Shown in pieces: positions 21,766 through 32,835 of a stretch of DNA of 64,000 bases (positions are counted from its first letter, which is position 1; every line of letters starts with the position of its first letter). Under the pieces are notes generated by a model. That model did no database searches. It was not told the origin of the DNA and saw only the letters and a list, made by a program, of their open reading frames with translations. Origin of the DNA: Ariolimax columbianus (Eukaryota; Mollusca; Gastropoda; Stylommatophora; Arionidae); NCBI GenBank assembly GCA_036924085.1, contig JAVGWX010000011.1, positions 15,957,108 to 16,021,107 of the forward strand. Reading direction: 5' to 3'. The position numbers and the translations under genes were made by a program.

Positions 21766-22489
21766 TAAGTTAAGTAAAACTGAATACACGTATACTTTGT
21801 TAGGGCATTATGAAATAAAAGTGTATTTTTTTCTTTAATTTATTTTTAATTAAAAAACAAGCTGATATCAGATGCAATGGGTCGTACTGGACAAAAGACA
21901 ATACAAAGCACTTCACATTAGGAGACAAGGCAAACAAGAAATAAATAATTGTTTACCTATGACCCATTTGCTTCCAGTTTTGTTTTCAGCAAGTATTTGG
22001 TCGGATGCTTTCGTAACTTCTCTTCAGACTAATTTGTCTCGTCCTATCTTGTTTTCTTTTCTTTCTAACAGACGCGTCCCATTGTTCTATACATCAACAT
22101 GTCAAAGGTCTCATCCACTTATCTAATAGTGTGCACATTGTCCAAATAACAGGCCCATAACACGCGTGCTACTAGCCGCACAGTCACGTGATTGCTTTTG
22201 AAGGCGAAGCCAGGCTAGATCAGCGTTTCTTCCCCGGGATTACGCTTTTCTAAGAAAATGTTCAGGCGTGTTTAAAATGTAGGTCAGTCGCTGTGTACAG
22301 CTGATATGTTTTGACGAACTGGAGGGAAGAGAAGCTCTTAATCATACAGTACTTCACAAGTAAGTTTATAGACTTAGGTTAACATATAACTGCTACTGCT
22401 ACTATTACTGCTTCTACTACTACTGTTACTACTATTAATACCACTCCTACTACAAAACAAGGTTGCCTGAGCATGTCTCTCCATTTACT
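21766..22489. other. Unassigned region with a short CTA-type microsatellite
   Basis: At about 22388-22452 there is an imperfect CTACTA/TTACTA triplet run, like the ACT runs at 62.7-64.0 kb. Otherwise nothing was recognised. Confidence 0.5.
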
Positions 22490-22640
22490 CTGCATCACTC
22501 TTCATTTCAGTCTAGTTTCGTACTTTAAAAGTGAGTCTTGGTCGCTCATATTCTCTTAACCATAGATCATGCCCTCTAGTATTTTTTGTAGACTTACATG
22601 TCTGATATTGTGTCCCAGCCAACTTAATTCCGAGTGGCCT
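22490..22640 (-). mobile_element. Possible LINE C-terminal scrap
   Basis: On the minus strand, LAGHNIRHVSLQKILEGMIYG resembles the GH-RM / ILEG box of LINE tails. Too short to assign. Confidence 0.35.
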
Positions 22641-22815
22641 GTCGTGGTATTTGCGTATGACGAAGACAAGAAAAGCAAATCACCACTGCCCCACAGATAG
22701 CTTGTAGTAAGAGGCCACTAACTGTGTGACATGGCATAACCGGCCATCGTTAGGTTAAGAACATCATATATGTCATCTAACAGGTTGCGGGTCCACTTTG
22801 CTGTAGTGCGATATT
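22641..22815 (+). repeat. Dispersed repeats 'W' and head of 'Y'
   Basis: 22670-22735 (CACCACTGCCCCACAGATAG, CTTGTAGTAAGAGGC) resembles 63548-63595. It is followed at 22740 by the Y head (AACATCATATATGTCATCTA, ACAGGTTGCGGGTCCACTTT), which also occurs at 3985. The same W then Y order is present at 63.5-63.7 kb, so W and Y may be parts of one element. Confidence 0.6.
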
Positions 22816-23052
22816 TGCACCTTTCGGTCCAACACATCCGCCTTCAGCAAGCATTTTTTGAGTACATGGTTAGCATTCCCTGTTTGATCCCTTCTCCTTA
22901 GCCAGTCTGCCCTGCTGCAGTCTGTTATCCAGGATCACCACTTGGAGGTGTAGAATGATCTTGACAGCTCTGGTTCGCTGGCCCTGACGCTAGCAGTCAG
23001 CTATAGGTCGCTGACCACTGCAGCTCATGCGCTGCTCAGCATCATGATCCCT
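22816..23052 (+). repeat. Dispersed repeat 'X', copy 2
   Basis: Most complete forward copy: TTTCGGTCCAACACATCCGC through CAGCTCATGCGCTGCTCAGC and ATCATGATCCC. It directly follows a Y head. Confidence 0.8.
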
Positions 23053-23059
23053 CTTTTAG

Positions 23060-23486
23060 TTGAATGAAGCACTCTTTGGCGTATTAAAATCGGTGCAATT
23101 TGTTAATGGACACTGTTCGCCTTCTATGTGCTATCTTTCTGTTCACTCTGCCGTCTTCAGTAAACATACTACCAAGGTATTTGAACTGTCGTATTTGCTT
23201 GATACTTATGTATACTGCGTGCGAAACTGCTGTACAGGTGTTCATGCGATATCAATCGTCTCGGTCTGTGTTGATCTCTATGTCATATTCTTTACAGGCG
23301 AAATTGTGATGTTATTGGTGTTATATAGGCCTTCTCCATTTTGGTAAAACATGACCAGATCTTCAGCAAACAACAGTTCATTTAGGGACTCCTAATGGGA
23401 GGTTAAGTAACTATCTAATTTTATCTATATAAATTATGGATAAAAGGGGAGAAAGAACATACTGCTGTTGTACACCGCTCATACAG
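23060..23486 (-). mobile_element. LINE reverse-transcriptase remnant
   Basis: Minus strand: YVLSPLLSIIYIDKI (a decayed GVxQGxxLSPLLFNIYxDKI box), then LLFAEDLVMFYQNGEGL (FADDL-like motif with E for the first D), then REYDIEINTDR and RQFKYLGSMFTEDG. This is RT motif order B', C, D, then KYLGS. It is broken by stops and frameshifts, and its 5' side is cut at the boundary with the I-like LINE at 23487. Confidence 0.65.
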
Positions 23487-25447
23487 AAGAAAAACACATA
23501 CTAATTCCACAGCTAGCAGGCTTTAGACAGCACAGATCCACTGAGGACCAGATCACTCTCATAGCCCAAGAAATAGAGGATGCCTACCAGGAGAAAAAGC
23601 ATACAGTATCGGTATGGGTGGATTTAGAGAAGACATTCGACAAGATGTGGAAAGGGCACTTAAAGTCAAGCTACGAAGAAGTAAAGTTTGTGGGAAAATG
23701 TACAGATGGATCATCCACTACCTCAAAAACAGAACAGCCAGAGTTCAAGTACAAGGGCAGATGAGCAAAAAGGAGACACTTGAGCAGGGAGTACCCCAAG
23801 GGGGAGTACTGTCACCCACACTTTTCCTGGTGTATATAAACAACATCACAGAGAATATACCAAGAAGAGTCCGCAGCTCCATGTTTGCAGACAATCTGGC
23901 TATGTGGACCTCTGAAAAAAATCTCACCATAGCAAGAAATCGGATGCAGCAGGCCCTAACATCGCTGGAGGAGTGGGCGAACTCATGGCTGGTCAAAATA
24001 AATGAGGAAAAAACAACATGTTCGATATTCTCGCTTTCAAACATCCGCCAAAACACCAAAATAAGTCTTAACGGCAAATATCTGCGGCCAAACGATAACC
24101 TAAACTACCTGGGAGTCACATTTGATCGGCGCATGACATGGAAATGTCAGATCGAGAGAAACCGAATGAGAGCCAGAGAAAGAATGGCAATCATGAGGAA
24201 ACTTACTGGCACAAGCTGGGGAGCAGACGAAATAATACTAAAGAAACTGTACACTGGAAGAGTGAGACCAGTTCTCGAGTATGGCATTGCGGCATGGACA
24301 ACAGCAGCAAAGGCGAACTTTGACAAAATTAGCAAACTTCAAAACCAAGCAATGAGAGTTATAACAAGAGGCATGAAGTCAACGCCAATTGTAGAACTTG
24401 AAAAGATTACAAATCTGCAATCCATGACCGATAGAAGAGACTGCAGAGCCCTTCAGCAAGCAGAAAAACTCAAAAGACTGACAGACCATCCAATGCACCA
24501 GAGACTAAATAGATTTGGTAATGGGAAACTAAAGCGGAGAAACTTTGCAGAAATAGCCAAAGCAAAGATGAACGAAGACCCTATAAACACATTAACTACA
24601 CCAAAGCCCATCTCTACTGTACGAAAACCTACCTGGAAGCAGCATATATTTCCTGTGGTGGCAGAAAATATACCAGGTATTGGAAACATGAACAGCCAGA
24701 CTGAAAAAGAAAGAAGAGACATAACCCTGAGGTACATAACGAAAAACTACCCAAGCATAGACTGGACCCATGCATACACCGACGGTTCTGTAACAAACAT
24801 AACACATAATGGAGGGGCAGGGGTATTCCTTAACCTACCAAATTGTACAAAAATAACACTGTCAGTGGCAACTGGAAAATACTCAAGCAATTTCAGAGCG
24901 GAGGCAGCGGCAGTGGAAGAAATGGTGACAGGTAAAAGGAATGAAAGCCATAAAGTCCTGCTTACAGATGCCCTGATCGTAATCACAGCACTAAAAAGCC
25001 CGAAAAATGCTGAACTAAATGATTTAAGAGCAGTACTCTGTCAACTATGCCAGCAGTCCGCGCCAAACAGTGTATTCCATCCCACTACAACATCCAAGGC
25101 AACGAGGAGGCAGACAGACTCGCAAAAAGAAGGTGCAAGACTACCACAACCAGATACTAGTTTGACATACGAAGAGTCAAAACGGCTTATTAGAGCTAGA
25201 TACATGACCAAATGGGAAACCGAATATACTGGCTACACAAAAAACGATGCCTATTACCAGTTGAAAATGACCGCTGAACATTTGCTGCAAAACTGCCGGA
25301 CATACGAGGATCAGAGAGAGTCGATGTGGCCATCACGTGGCAACACTAGACAAGCGCTATGGCATTGTCGACAACCTCAGGATGACGGCTGCTTTTTTCG
25401 AAAAAATAAAGTTTGATGTCTGACTGCGTAAGATTAAGAAGAAGAAG
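23487..25447 (+). mobile_element. I-like LINE, 5'-truncated, RT to 3' tail, catalytically broken
   Basis: Begins in RT at EEKHILIPQLAGFRQHRSTE and reads VWVDLEKTFDKMW. A frameshift near 23655 leads into a 600-codon frame (23614-25416) covering PQGGVLSPTLFLVYIN, then SSMFADNLAMW: the catalytic FADD is FADN (about 23884-23895). LTGTSWGAD, RPVLEYGIAAWTTA and RNase H (AYTDGS) follow. Part of the E helix is shortened (RAEAAAVEEM), the WVPSHCN region is lost to a deletion near 25070 with a compensating extra base near 25128, and the CxC part of the C-terminal motif is deleted (YYQLKMTAEHLLQN). It ends in a GAAGAAGAAGA tail. Non-functional despite the long frame. Confidence 0.9.
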
Positions 25448-25491
25448 ACTCTGCAGGGTCTTCTAAACCAGTATAAAGACGTTAAGTTAAG
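25446..25491 (+). mobile_element. CR1 3' terminus only
   Basis: AGACTCTGCAGGGTCTTCTA followed by AACCAGTATAAAGACGTTAA is the last ~45 bases seen in the CR1 copies at 38.92-38.97 and 47.87 kb. It directly follows the GAA tail of the I-like LINE, as the right half of a CR1 would if the LINE had inserted into it. The matching left half of CR1 is missing. Confidence 0.75.
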
Positions 25492-25499
25492 GTACGTGA

Positions 25500-25607
25500 T
25501 CTGTATGTTGTGCCTTACCTTGACTAGCATGTCAGATCTGTATGTTGTGCCTTACCTTGACTAACATGTCTGACCTGTATGGTGTGCCTAACCGAACGTT
25601 AGTATTC
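25500..25607. repeat. 37-bp tandem repeat, three units
   Basis: CTGTATGTTGTGCCTTACCT starts at 25501 and 25538, and a diverged CTGTATGGTGTGCC at 25575. The step is 37 bases. Unrelated to the 37-bp satellite at 4.9 kb. Confidence 0.8.
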
Positions 25608-26244
25608 TTACTCTCGCTGTTATGTAGTTTAATAAAAGTATTAAAAGCTGCATATCGGATGACCCAGATACGAACTTGAATTATGTCACCCCAAATTAAA
25701 ACAACCTCGTATCGATTGATGTGTCAACCCTTTCGGCACATTTCTAGAAAATAAACCCGACATATTTCCCTGAAAAACAAAAGGAGCTGTTCCCAGTCGT
25801 AATATATTTCAGGAAAGAGAATAACACATTTACATAACGAAAGTATATTGTTGATGACCTACATTTGAAAGGTTGAAGTATGCATGCAGGCTTATCAGCG
25901 AAATTATCTCACTTGCCAAATATCTACTCTGTCCTTCTCCTACAATGAGGCAGTGAAGCAGGACTGATTATTATACTGAAATTCGGTGCGTGCGTGCGTG
26001 TGTGCTCGTGTCAAAGGTGGTTTCCCTAATATCAGGCCAGTTTTATCTTTGTGATCACGTGGTCTCTGACTGTATTTCCTGATAATGTTTGTCTGAGCTC
26101 ATTAGCATCGGGTTTTGGTGAGAAAATATATACATAGACATATATGACGATTATGTAGCCTTTGTGTCTTGAGTTCGGTTTACAATCATTGCTTCTTCCA
26201 GTGAGTTGGTCCTGAAAATTACGTTGTGTCGTAGTTTACACCGA
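25608..26244. other. Unassigned AT-rich region
   Basis: A GTGCGTGCGTGTGTG tract lies at about 25986-26003. No coding content was recognised. Confidence 0.4.
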
Positions 26245-27005
26245 GACGGCGATATCTGCATCTTTCTGCCGGACATTCGTCTTCAGCTAACTTTTCTATT
26301 ACTGGGATTGCCATCCCATTGTGCTCCCTATCCCTTGGCCAGACTACACTAGTGACAGATGTAGCCAGTTTCCAGGGCCGTCATGTGGAGGTGGAATATG
26401 GAGGTAGATTATCTCCACTACTTATCGTAGAGGGGATATAAACATGCAGTAAAGGATAGAAAGAAGAGCGACAAAACTGATAGTGGGATTCCAGAATTAC
26501 AGTTACGAGGAAAGACTCAGAAAAACCGGCCAACAGTGTCTAGAAAAGAGAAGAATTCGAGGTGACAATACAGGTTTATAAGATAATCACAGGAAAGGTA
26601 AAATTAGACTATAACAAGTTTTGTTTCAAAATACAACAACCAACGAGAACAAGAGGGCACATATACACATTAACTAAAGAAAGGTCCAGTTTGGATATTA
26701 TGAAATATTTTCAGTCATAGAGTAGTGAATGCTTGAAATGCATTACCCCAAGAGGGGTGGAAGCAGATACAGTTAATGCATTTAAGAATATATCGGATGT
26801 GCTTAGCTTTTAAAGCAGGATAATGCAAATGTGACTAGTTATCTACAGACTCTGATGAGTCTTCTAAACCAGTATAAGAACGTTAAGTTCAGTTAAGGCA
26901 TAGAGTCTTGGGCAGCTGTGATTCGCTCGTCCTAATGTAAGCAGCCAACTATGAGTCACTGGTTGCTGTCAGCTCATCTACTGCTGCATCTTCGGTCCAG
27001 ATTTG
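26245..27005 (+). repeat. Dispersed repeat 'X', copy 3, split by a CR1 fragment
   Basis: The left part (26255-26400: GCATCTTTCTGCCGGACATT, GTCTTCAGCTAAC, CTTGGCCAGACT) and right part (26912-27000: GAGTCTTGGGCAGCTGTGAT, TCGCTCGTCC, CAGCTCATCTACTGCTGC) are the two halves of X in order. CR1 sequence at about 26410-26900 sits between them. Confidence 0.6.
26410..26900 (+). mobile_element. CR1 LINE, short 3' fragment
   Basis: Starts at the YHRGDINM segment (TAGAGGGGATATAAACATGC), continues through KKSDKTDSGIPELQLRGKT-like broken frames, the RIRGD box, KERSSLDI, and ends CCAGTATAAGAACGTTAAGT. Numerous indels. It lies inside a copy of repeat X. Confidence 0.8.
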
Positions 27006-27464
27006 CAATTCAAACCTAGCAGGGTAGAAACTCGCTTCGCTTAGTTTGTCACACCGGACGCGTCGGGGATTCTATATGGTAAGACCACATCTTGCAGTCA
27101 ACCCAGTGGGAGCTACAATCTCCGTACTCTGTCGTCAGCACTTTTAGCAATGAAAGGGACTGAGTACATATGGTGGGGGGGGGGGGGGGGCTGTTGCAAT
27201 GAAATCGGTTATGTGAAGCATTTTCTATTTTGTCCATATATATGTATATATCTTAGTCGACCTGGGAATCTACAAGGGCGTTTGCCCTTGTGCAGGTCCC
27301 AACTCGTGTGCGAATTGGTTGTAGCGGGATGCAATCTGTGCTTAGCGGGCTTTGCTCGAGCAGTGCTATGTATTGTGGTTTTCTGCTGGTCTCATCTCGG
27401 TTTTCAGTCGACTCTGTCTTGATCACAGGTTGTCCAGTGGATGGCTAACTAGTTTGATTCATAA
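27006..27464. other. Unassigned region with a poly-G run
   Basis: A run of about 16 G lies at 27175-27190. A TATATATGTATATAT tract is at about 27236-27252. No coding similarity was found. Confidence 0.4.
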
Positions 27465-30197
27465 CTAATAAACACAAATATCTAAAGTGTTTAAAGGTAA
27501 ACGAGGCGCAACTAAAACACGTACTCTCATTTCAATATTTGGGCAACCGCATCAGTTCTGACGGGAAATATACTTATGGAATAACGAACAGAATATCCAG
27601 GGTAAAATGAGTCTTCCAGAGTGTGAGAGGAATCTTGTGCAACAAAACCCTATCATTGGATTTGAAAAAGATCATTCTTGGATGCTGCGTGGAACAGGTA
27701 GACATGAGTCAGCGAGTCATGGACAATCAGAAAGAAAATACGTTGATAATCGGGTGCAACGGACATGTGGTTCTACAGAAGAATGTTGGAAATTGCAAGG
27801 ACTGCAAAGATAGCTGATGACGTGGTTCTGGAGGAGGCACAGACACAAATAAAGCTGATGACGTGGTTCTGGAGGAGGCACAGACACAAAGAAAGCTGAT
27901 GTCGTGGTTCTGGAGGAGGCACAGACACAAAGATAGCTGATGACGTGGTTCTGGAGGAGGTGCAGACACAAAGATAGCTGATGACGTGGTTCTGGAGGAG
28001 GCACAGACACAAAGACAGCTGATGACGTGGTTCTGGAGGAGGCACAGACACAAAGATAGCTGATGACGTGGTTCTGGAGGAGGCACAGACACAAAGATAG
28101 CTGATGACGTGGTTCTGGAGGAGGCACAGACACAAAGATAGCTGATGACGTGGTTCTGGAGGAGGCACAGACACAAAGATAGCTGATGACGTGGTTCTGG
28201 AGGAGGCACAGACACACAGATAGCTGATGACGTGGTTCTGGAGGAGGCACAGACACAAAGATAGCTGATGACGTGGTTCTGGAGGAGGCACAGACACAAA
28301 GATAACTGATGACGTGGTTCTTGAGGAGGCACAGACACAAAGACAGCTGATGACGTGGTTCTGGAGGAGGCACAGACACAAAGATAGCTGATAACGTGGT
28401 TCTGGAGGAGGCACAGACACAAAGACAGCTGGTGACGTGGTTCTGGAGGAGGCACAGACACATAGAAAGATAATGACGTGGTTCTTGAGGAGGCACAGAC
28501 ACAAAGATAGCTGATGACGTGGTTCTGGAGGAGGCACAGAAACAAAAACAGATGATGACGTGGTTCTGGAGGAGGCACAGACACAACGAAAGCTGATGTC
28601 GTGGTTCTGGAGGAGGCACAGACACAAAGATAGCTGATGACGTGGTTCTGGAGGAGGCACAGACACAAAGAACGCTGATGACGTGGTTCTGGAGGAGGCA
28701 CAGACACAAAGAAAGCTGATGTCGTGGTTCTGGAGGAGGCACAGACACAAAGATAGCTGATGACGTGGTTCTGGAGGAGGCACAGACACAAAGAACGCTG
28801 ATGACGTGGTTCTGGAGGAGGCACAGACACAAAGAAAGCTGATGTCGTGGTTCTGGAGACGGCACAGACACAAAGATAGCTGATGACGTGGTTCTGGAGG
28901 AGGCACAGACACAAAGATAGCTGATGACGTGGTTCTGGAGGAGGCACAGACACAAAGACAGCTAATGACGTGGTTCTGGAGGAGGCACAGACACAAAGAT
29001 AGCTGATGACGTGGTTCTGGAGGATGCACAGACACAAAGATAGCTGATGACGTGGTTCTGGAGGAGGCACAGACACAAAGATAGCTGATGACGTGGTTCT
29101 GGAGGAGGTACAGACACAAAGATAGCTGATGACGTGGTTCTGGAGGAGGCACAGACACAAAGACAGCTGATGACGTGGTTCTGGAGGAGGCACAGACACA
29201 AAGATAGCTGATGACGTGGTTCTGGAGGAGGCACAGACACAAAGATAGCTGATGACGTGGTTCTGGAGGAGGCACAGACACAAAGATAGCTGATGACGTG
29301 GTTCTGGAGGAGGCACAGACACAAAGATAACTGATGACGTGGTTCTTGAGGAGGCACAGACACAAAGACAGCTGATGACGTGGTTCTGGAGGAGGCACAG
29401 ACACAAAGATAGCTGATGACGTGGTTCTGGAGGAGGCACAGACACAAAGACAGCTGGTGACGTGGTTCTGGAGGAGGCACAGACACAAAGAAAGATAATG
29501 ACGTGGTTCTTGAGGAGGCACAGACACAAAGATAGCTGATGACGTGGTTCTGGAGGAGGCACAGACACAAAGACAGCTGATGACGTGGTTCTTGAGGAGG
29601 CACAGACACAAAGACAGCTGATGACGTGGTTCTTGAGGAGGCACAGACACAAAGACAGCTGATGACGTGGTTCTGGAGGAGGCACAGACACAAAGACAGC
29701 TGATGACGTGGTTCTGGAGGAGGCACAGACACAAAGATAGCTGATGACGTGGTTCTGGAGGAGGTACATACACAAAGACAGCTGATGACGTGGTTCTGGA
29801 GGAGGCACAGACACAAAGACAGCTGATGACGTGGTTCTGGAGGAGGCACAGACACAAAGATAGCTGATGACGTAGTTCTGGATGAGGCACAGACACAAAG
29901 ACAGCTGATGACGTGGTTCTGGAGGAGGCACAGACACAAAGACAGCTTATAGCAACAATCAGGACAAGGCAGTCGTGCTTTTGTTGGCATGCCGTGGGAA
30001 GAGGCGGGTTGGAACATACGGTGGCAGCGGACAGAATCGCAGGAAGGAGGGACATAGGGAAGCAAGGAACAAATATTGGGCATTGTGGAAGCAAGGCATG
30101 GGAGGCGAGCAACGGTTGAACTGACAAACGACGGACGTGATAAGAAGTTTATGTCCCTGATCGACAAAGCCAACCGGCAGTGCACTTGATGATGATG
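27465..30197 (+). mobile_element. LINE (RTE/L1-type) C-terminal region split by a 41-bp minisatellite
   Basis: The left side (27465-27815) reads LSFQYLGNRISSDGKYTYGI, TNRISRVK, FQSVRGILCNKTLSLDLKK and WFYRRMLEIARTAKIADDVV. The right side (29930-30190) reads EEAQTQRQLIATIRTRQSCF, CWHAVGRGGLEHTVAADRIA and GRRDIGKQ, ending CACTTGATGATGATGATT. Read together these are consecutive LINE boxes (QYLG, RG-LCNK, WFYRRML, then RTRQ and WHAV-GGLE), with the tandem array inserted at the ADDVVLEEAQTQR point. Frames are broken outside the array. Confidence 0.7.
27815..29945. repeat. 41-bp minisatellite, about 52 units
   Basis: The unit is AGATAGCTGATGACGTGGTT then CTGGAGGAGGCACAGACACA plus one A, 41 bases. 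One checked pair starts at 27931 and 27972. Variation is limited to a few positions (AGATAGC/AGACAGC/AGAAAGC/AGAACGC; GATGACG/GATGTCG; CTGG/CTTG). Forty-one is two more than a multiple of three, so reading frames rotate every unit. Because the unit has no stop in any minus frame, three overlapping open frames of 407 to 784 codons appear on the minus strand. They are artefacts of the repeat, not genes. Confidence 0.96.
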
Positions 30198-30849
30198 ATT
30201 ATCAGTACCAATTTATGTTAACTCTCAACAAGAGTACCCATTTGTATTGTACACCTGATTATGGTTACGTACAGAGAAGCAAGTCATCTGGACATTCATG
30301 ATCATTAAACGGTTTTGTTAGAGCTATTGAACTCCATTTGTCATGTTTAATATCGTATTATCCGGTCAATAGTCACCACAACGAGATATACTGATACAGG
30401 CAGTGGCGTATCTGGCCTCTCAAACAGGGTGAGCTTTAGAACTAACTTCAAAATGTATTAGACAAAATATATTCTAAACAAGTATATTATTTACCAATTG
30501 TATTCATAAATCAACTCGAATCTCCTCTTCTGTAAGATAAACTGACCAATGGCATCCTCGTTTATTCCAAACTTCACCATCTTTAGAAAACCGTGAACAC
30601 AGTCAACAAAGAAAAAAAAAAGTTTAAATCGAATCTCACAACCTGTCAACCATTCTGTCGTATCATATTGTCAAACTCCAGTGTCGTTTGATTCACATCT
30701 CTTTTTTTCATTTGTATCTGGAAACTAAACTGTCAAGACTAGGTCTAGGTTTACGAGATTCAAGATGTGTTTTTATTATCGTAACTTCTCGACGAGAATG
30801 GCGAACTTTTTAAATTATCTACACTGTTTTCCATTTTATAACGGTTCTT
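30198..30849. other. Unassigned AT-rich region
   Basis: No coding similarity or element ends recognised. Confidence 0.4.
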
Positions 30850-31075
30850 AGTTAGTTCGACCCGTTCTTCGTCAAGGGGGGGTCACCATTGAGCGGGTCC
30901 CAACTCATGAACCAGTCGTTTCTGTCGCGGGCGCGTGTCATCCAGTGTGATAGTCTGTATACTTTGGGGTAGTCAATGTTGTATTTTTCTAGTGAATCTC
31001 GCCAGCGTGTTGGGGGCCGACCTAGAGGTCTCTTTTTGTCCCGCGAGTACCACGTGGTGGTGTGGTACTCCATCT
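30850..31075 (-). mobile_element. LINE C-terminal scrap
   Basis: A 73-codon open minus frame reads RDKKRPLGRPPTRWRDSLEK then YRLSHWMTRARDRNDW. The KRP-GRPPTRW-D and ARDRxxW boxes are the usual end of RTE/L1-type LINE proteins. No other domain is nearby. Confidence 0.6.
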
Positions 31076-31660
31076 TTCATCTTGTCTTCTTGATATATGA
31101 CGGTTAAATTATTAAATATTTACACTTTTGGCCGTTCTATTATGTAATTATATACAATAAAATAAGCAAAAAATAAATGTGTTTAGCACGAAGAACACTA
31201 CACAACACAAGGCATTTTGTTCGCATGAACTGGTGAAAAGGGGAGCTGCAAGGTTCCAGCCCGGCTAGACTGCTATTTTTTTTCTATAGGCCCGCTATTT
31301 TCTTCATTTCTCCCCTACTTCTGGTGTTTCGTGACTACCGGAAAGTAGATTTAAAGTGAATGGAATAGCTTCAGCACGTCTAGAATGCAGCAAAGCGATG
31401 TTGTAAATTTAATGAGAAAAATAATACGAAACTTCACGTTATCAATATTTTATTTGGTTATGTTTTTATTCTTTATATTATCAATATTCATTAAATTAAA
31501 TATTATTTTAATTCTACATTTGTGTTACTGTTTGTTCGTTCGGCTTTGTGGATGTGCACCGCCCACAGGTAATATACGTCCCTGGATAAATGACATACTT
31601 GTCATATGCAAGTTATTATATTAAAGAGCTCAGAAAGCTGGTCTCCATGTAGAACTCTCC
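31076..31660. other. Unassigned AT-rich region
   Basis: A plus open stretch at 31385-31624 (79 codons) reads very hydrophobic residues (Leu/Ile/Phe), as expected from AT-rich DNA. I do not call it a gene. Confidence 0.4.
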
Positions 31661-31661
31661 G

Positions 31662-31880
31662 TATCACACACACACACACACACATACATACACACACAAA
31701 TATAGATAAATGCATATACATACATATGCACACATACAACCACACATACATGCATACATACACACACACACCCATACATACATACATACATACATACATA
31801 CATACATACATACACATACATACATACATGCATACATACATGCATGCATACAGACACACATATACATACATACACAATGC
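31662..31880. repeat. CA / CATA microsatellite
   Basis: ACACACAC followed by long ATACATACATAC runs with occasional TGCATG. It creates His/Thr- and Tyr/Cys/Val-rich open frames in several frames on both strands, which are not genes. Confidence 0.95.
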
Positions 31881-31987
31881 GGTGTAAAGCTGAGCCAACT
31901 CGCCACTCTGCTTCGTTAAGTCTCCTTATCAATCATGTGATCACAGTCACAGAGCCCTAAGATGGCAGAAAGTGTTCCGTACAAATT

Positions 31988-32612
31988 GAGTCTTTATTCG
32001 GGTTTTACTTTGCTTTGCTTCATTCAGCTCGTTTAGGCTTTGTTCGGGTTTTACCTTGCTTTGCTTTATTCAGCTCGTTTAGGCTTTGTTCGGGTTTTAC
32101 CTTGCTTTGCTTCATTCAGCTCGTTTAGGCTTTGTTCGGGTTTTACCTTGCTTTGCTTCATTCAGCTCGTTTAGGCTTTGTTCGGGTTTTACCTTGCTTT
32201 GCTTCATTCAGCTCGTTTAGGCTTTGTTCGGGTTTTACCTTGCTTTGCTTTATTCAGCTCGTTTAGGCTTTGTTCGGGTTTTACCTTTCTTTGCTTCATT
32301 CAGCTCGTTTAGGCTTTGTTCGGGTTTTACCTTGCTTTGCTTCATTCAGCTCGTTTAGGCTTTGTTCGGGTTTTACTTTGCTTTGCTTCATTCAGCTCGT
32401 TTAGGCTTTGTTCGGGTTTTACCTTGCTTTGCTTCATTCAGCTCGTTTAGGCTTTGTTCGGGTTTTACCTTGCTTTGCTTTATTCAGCTCGTTTAGGCTT
32501 TGTTCGGGTTTTACCTTGCTTTGCTTTATTCAGCTCGCTTGGGCTTTGTTCGGGTTTTACCTTGCTTTGCTTCATTCAGCTCGCTTAGGCTTTGTTCGGC
32601 TTCTACAATGGT
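31988..32612. repeat. 46-bp minisatellite, about 13 units
   Basis: The unit is TTCATTCAGCTCGTTTAGGC then TTTGTTCGGGTTTTACCTTG and CTTTGC. TGTTCGGG at 32041 and 32087 gives 46 bases. Units differ mainly by TTCATT/TTTATT and CCTTGC/CTTTGC. Confidence 0.95.
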
Positions 32613-32614
32613 GT

Positions 32615-32835
32615 TGCTGAAGATCGCAATATATCGTCCACAAAACGTATGTGTGGGAGAGTATACCATCTAGGTTTACCCCTCGAATCTGCCAGTTTAG
32701 GGACCTAACAACTTCTTTCAGGGCAGCTATGAATAGTTGTTGGGAGATAGTATCTTCTTGTCACATGATTTCAGTTGCGCAAGGCTAGTTAATCTTCCAT
32801 GTGAGCTTGGCGTACTTTTCATCAATATCTTGATG
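32615..32835 (-). mobile_element. LINE reverse-transcriptase core remnant (RTE-like)
   Basis: On the minus strand: EDTISQQLFIAALKEVVRSL then NWQIRGVNLDGILSHTYVLW. This is a decayed GVxQGDTISPKLFTAALE ... G-L-HLRFADDI region. The FADD motif itself is not preserved. It abuts the 46-bp array. Confidence 0.65.

Noticed and set aside
27717..30185. Four minus-strand frames of 407-784 codons
   Set aside because: They come from the 41-bp repeat in rotating frames. No domain, no start context, and mutually overlapping.
31602..31932. Overlapping open frames on both strands (His/Thr and Tyr/Val/Cys-rich)
   Set aside because: Products of a CA/CATA microsatellite.
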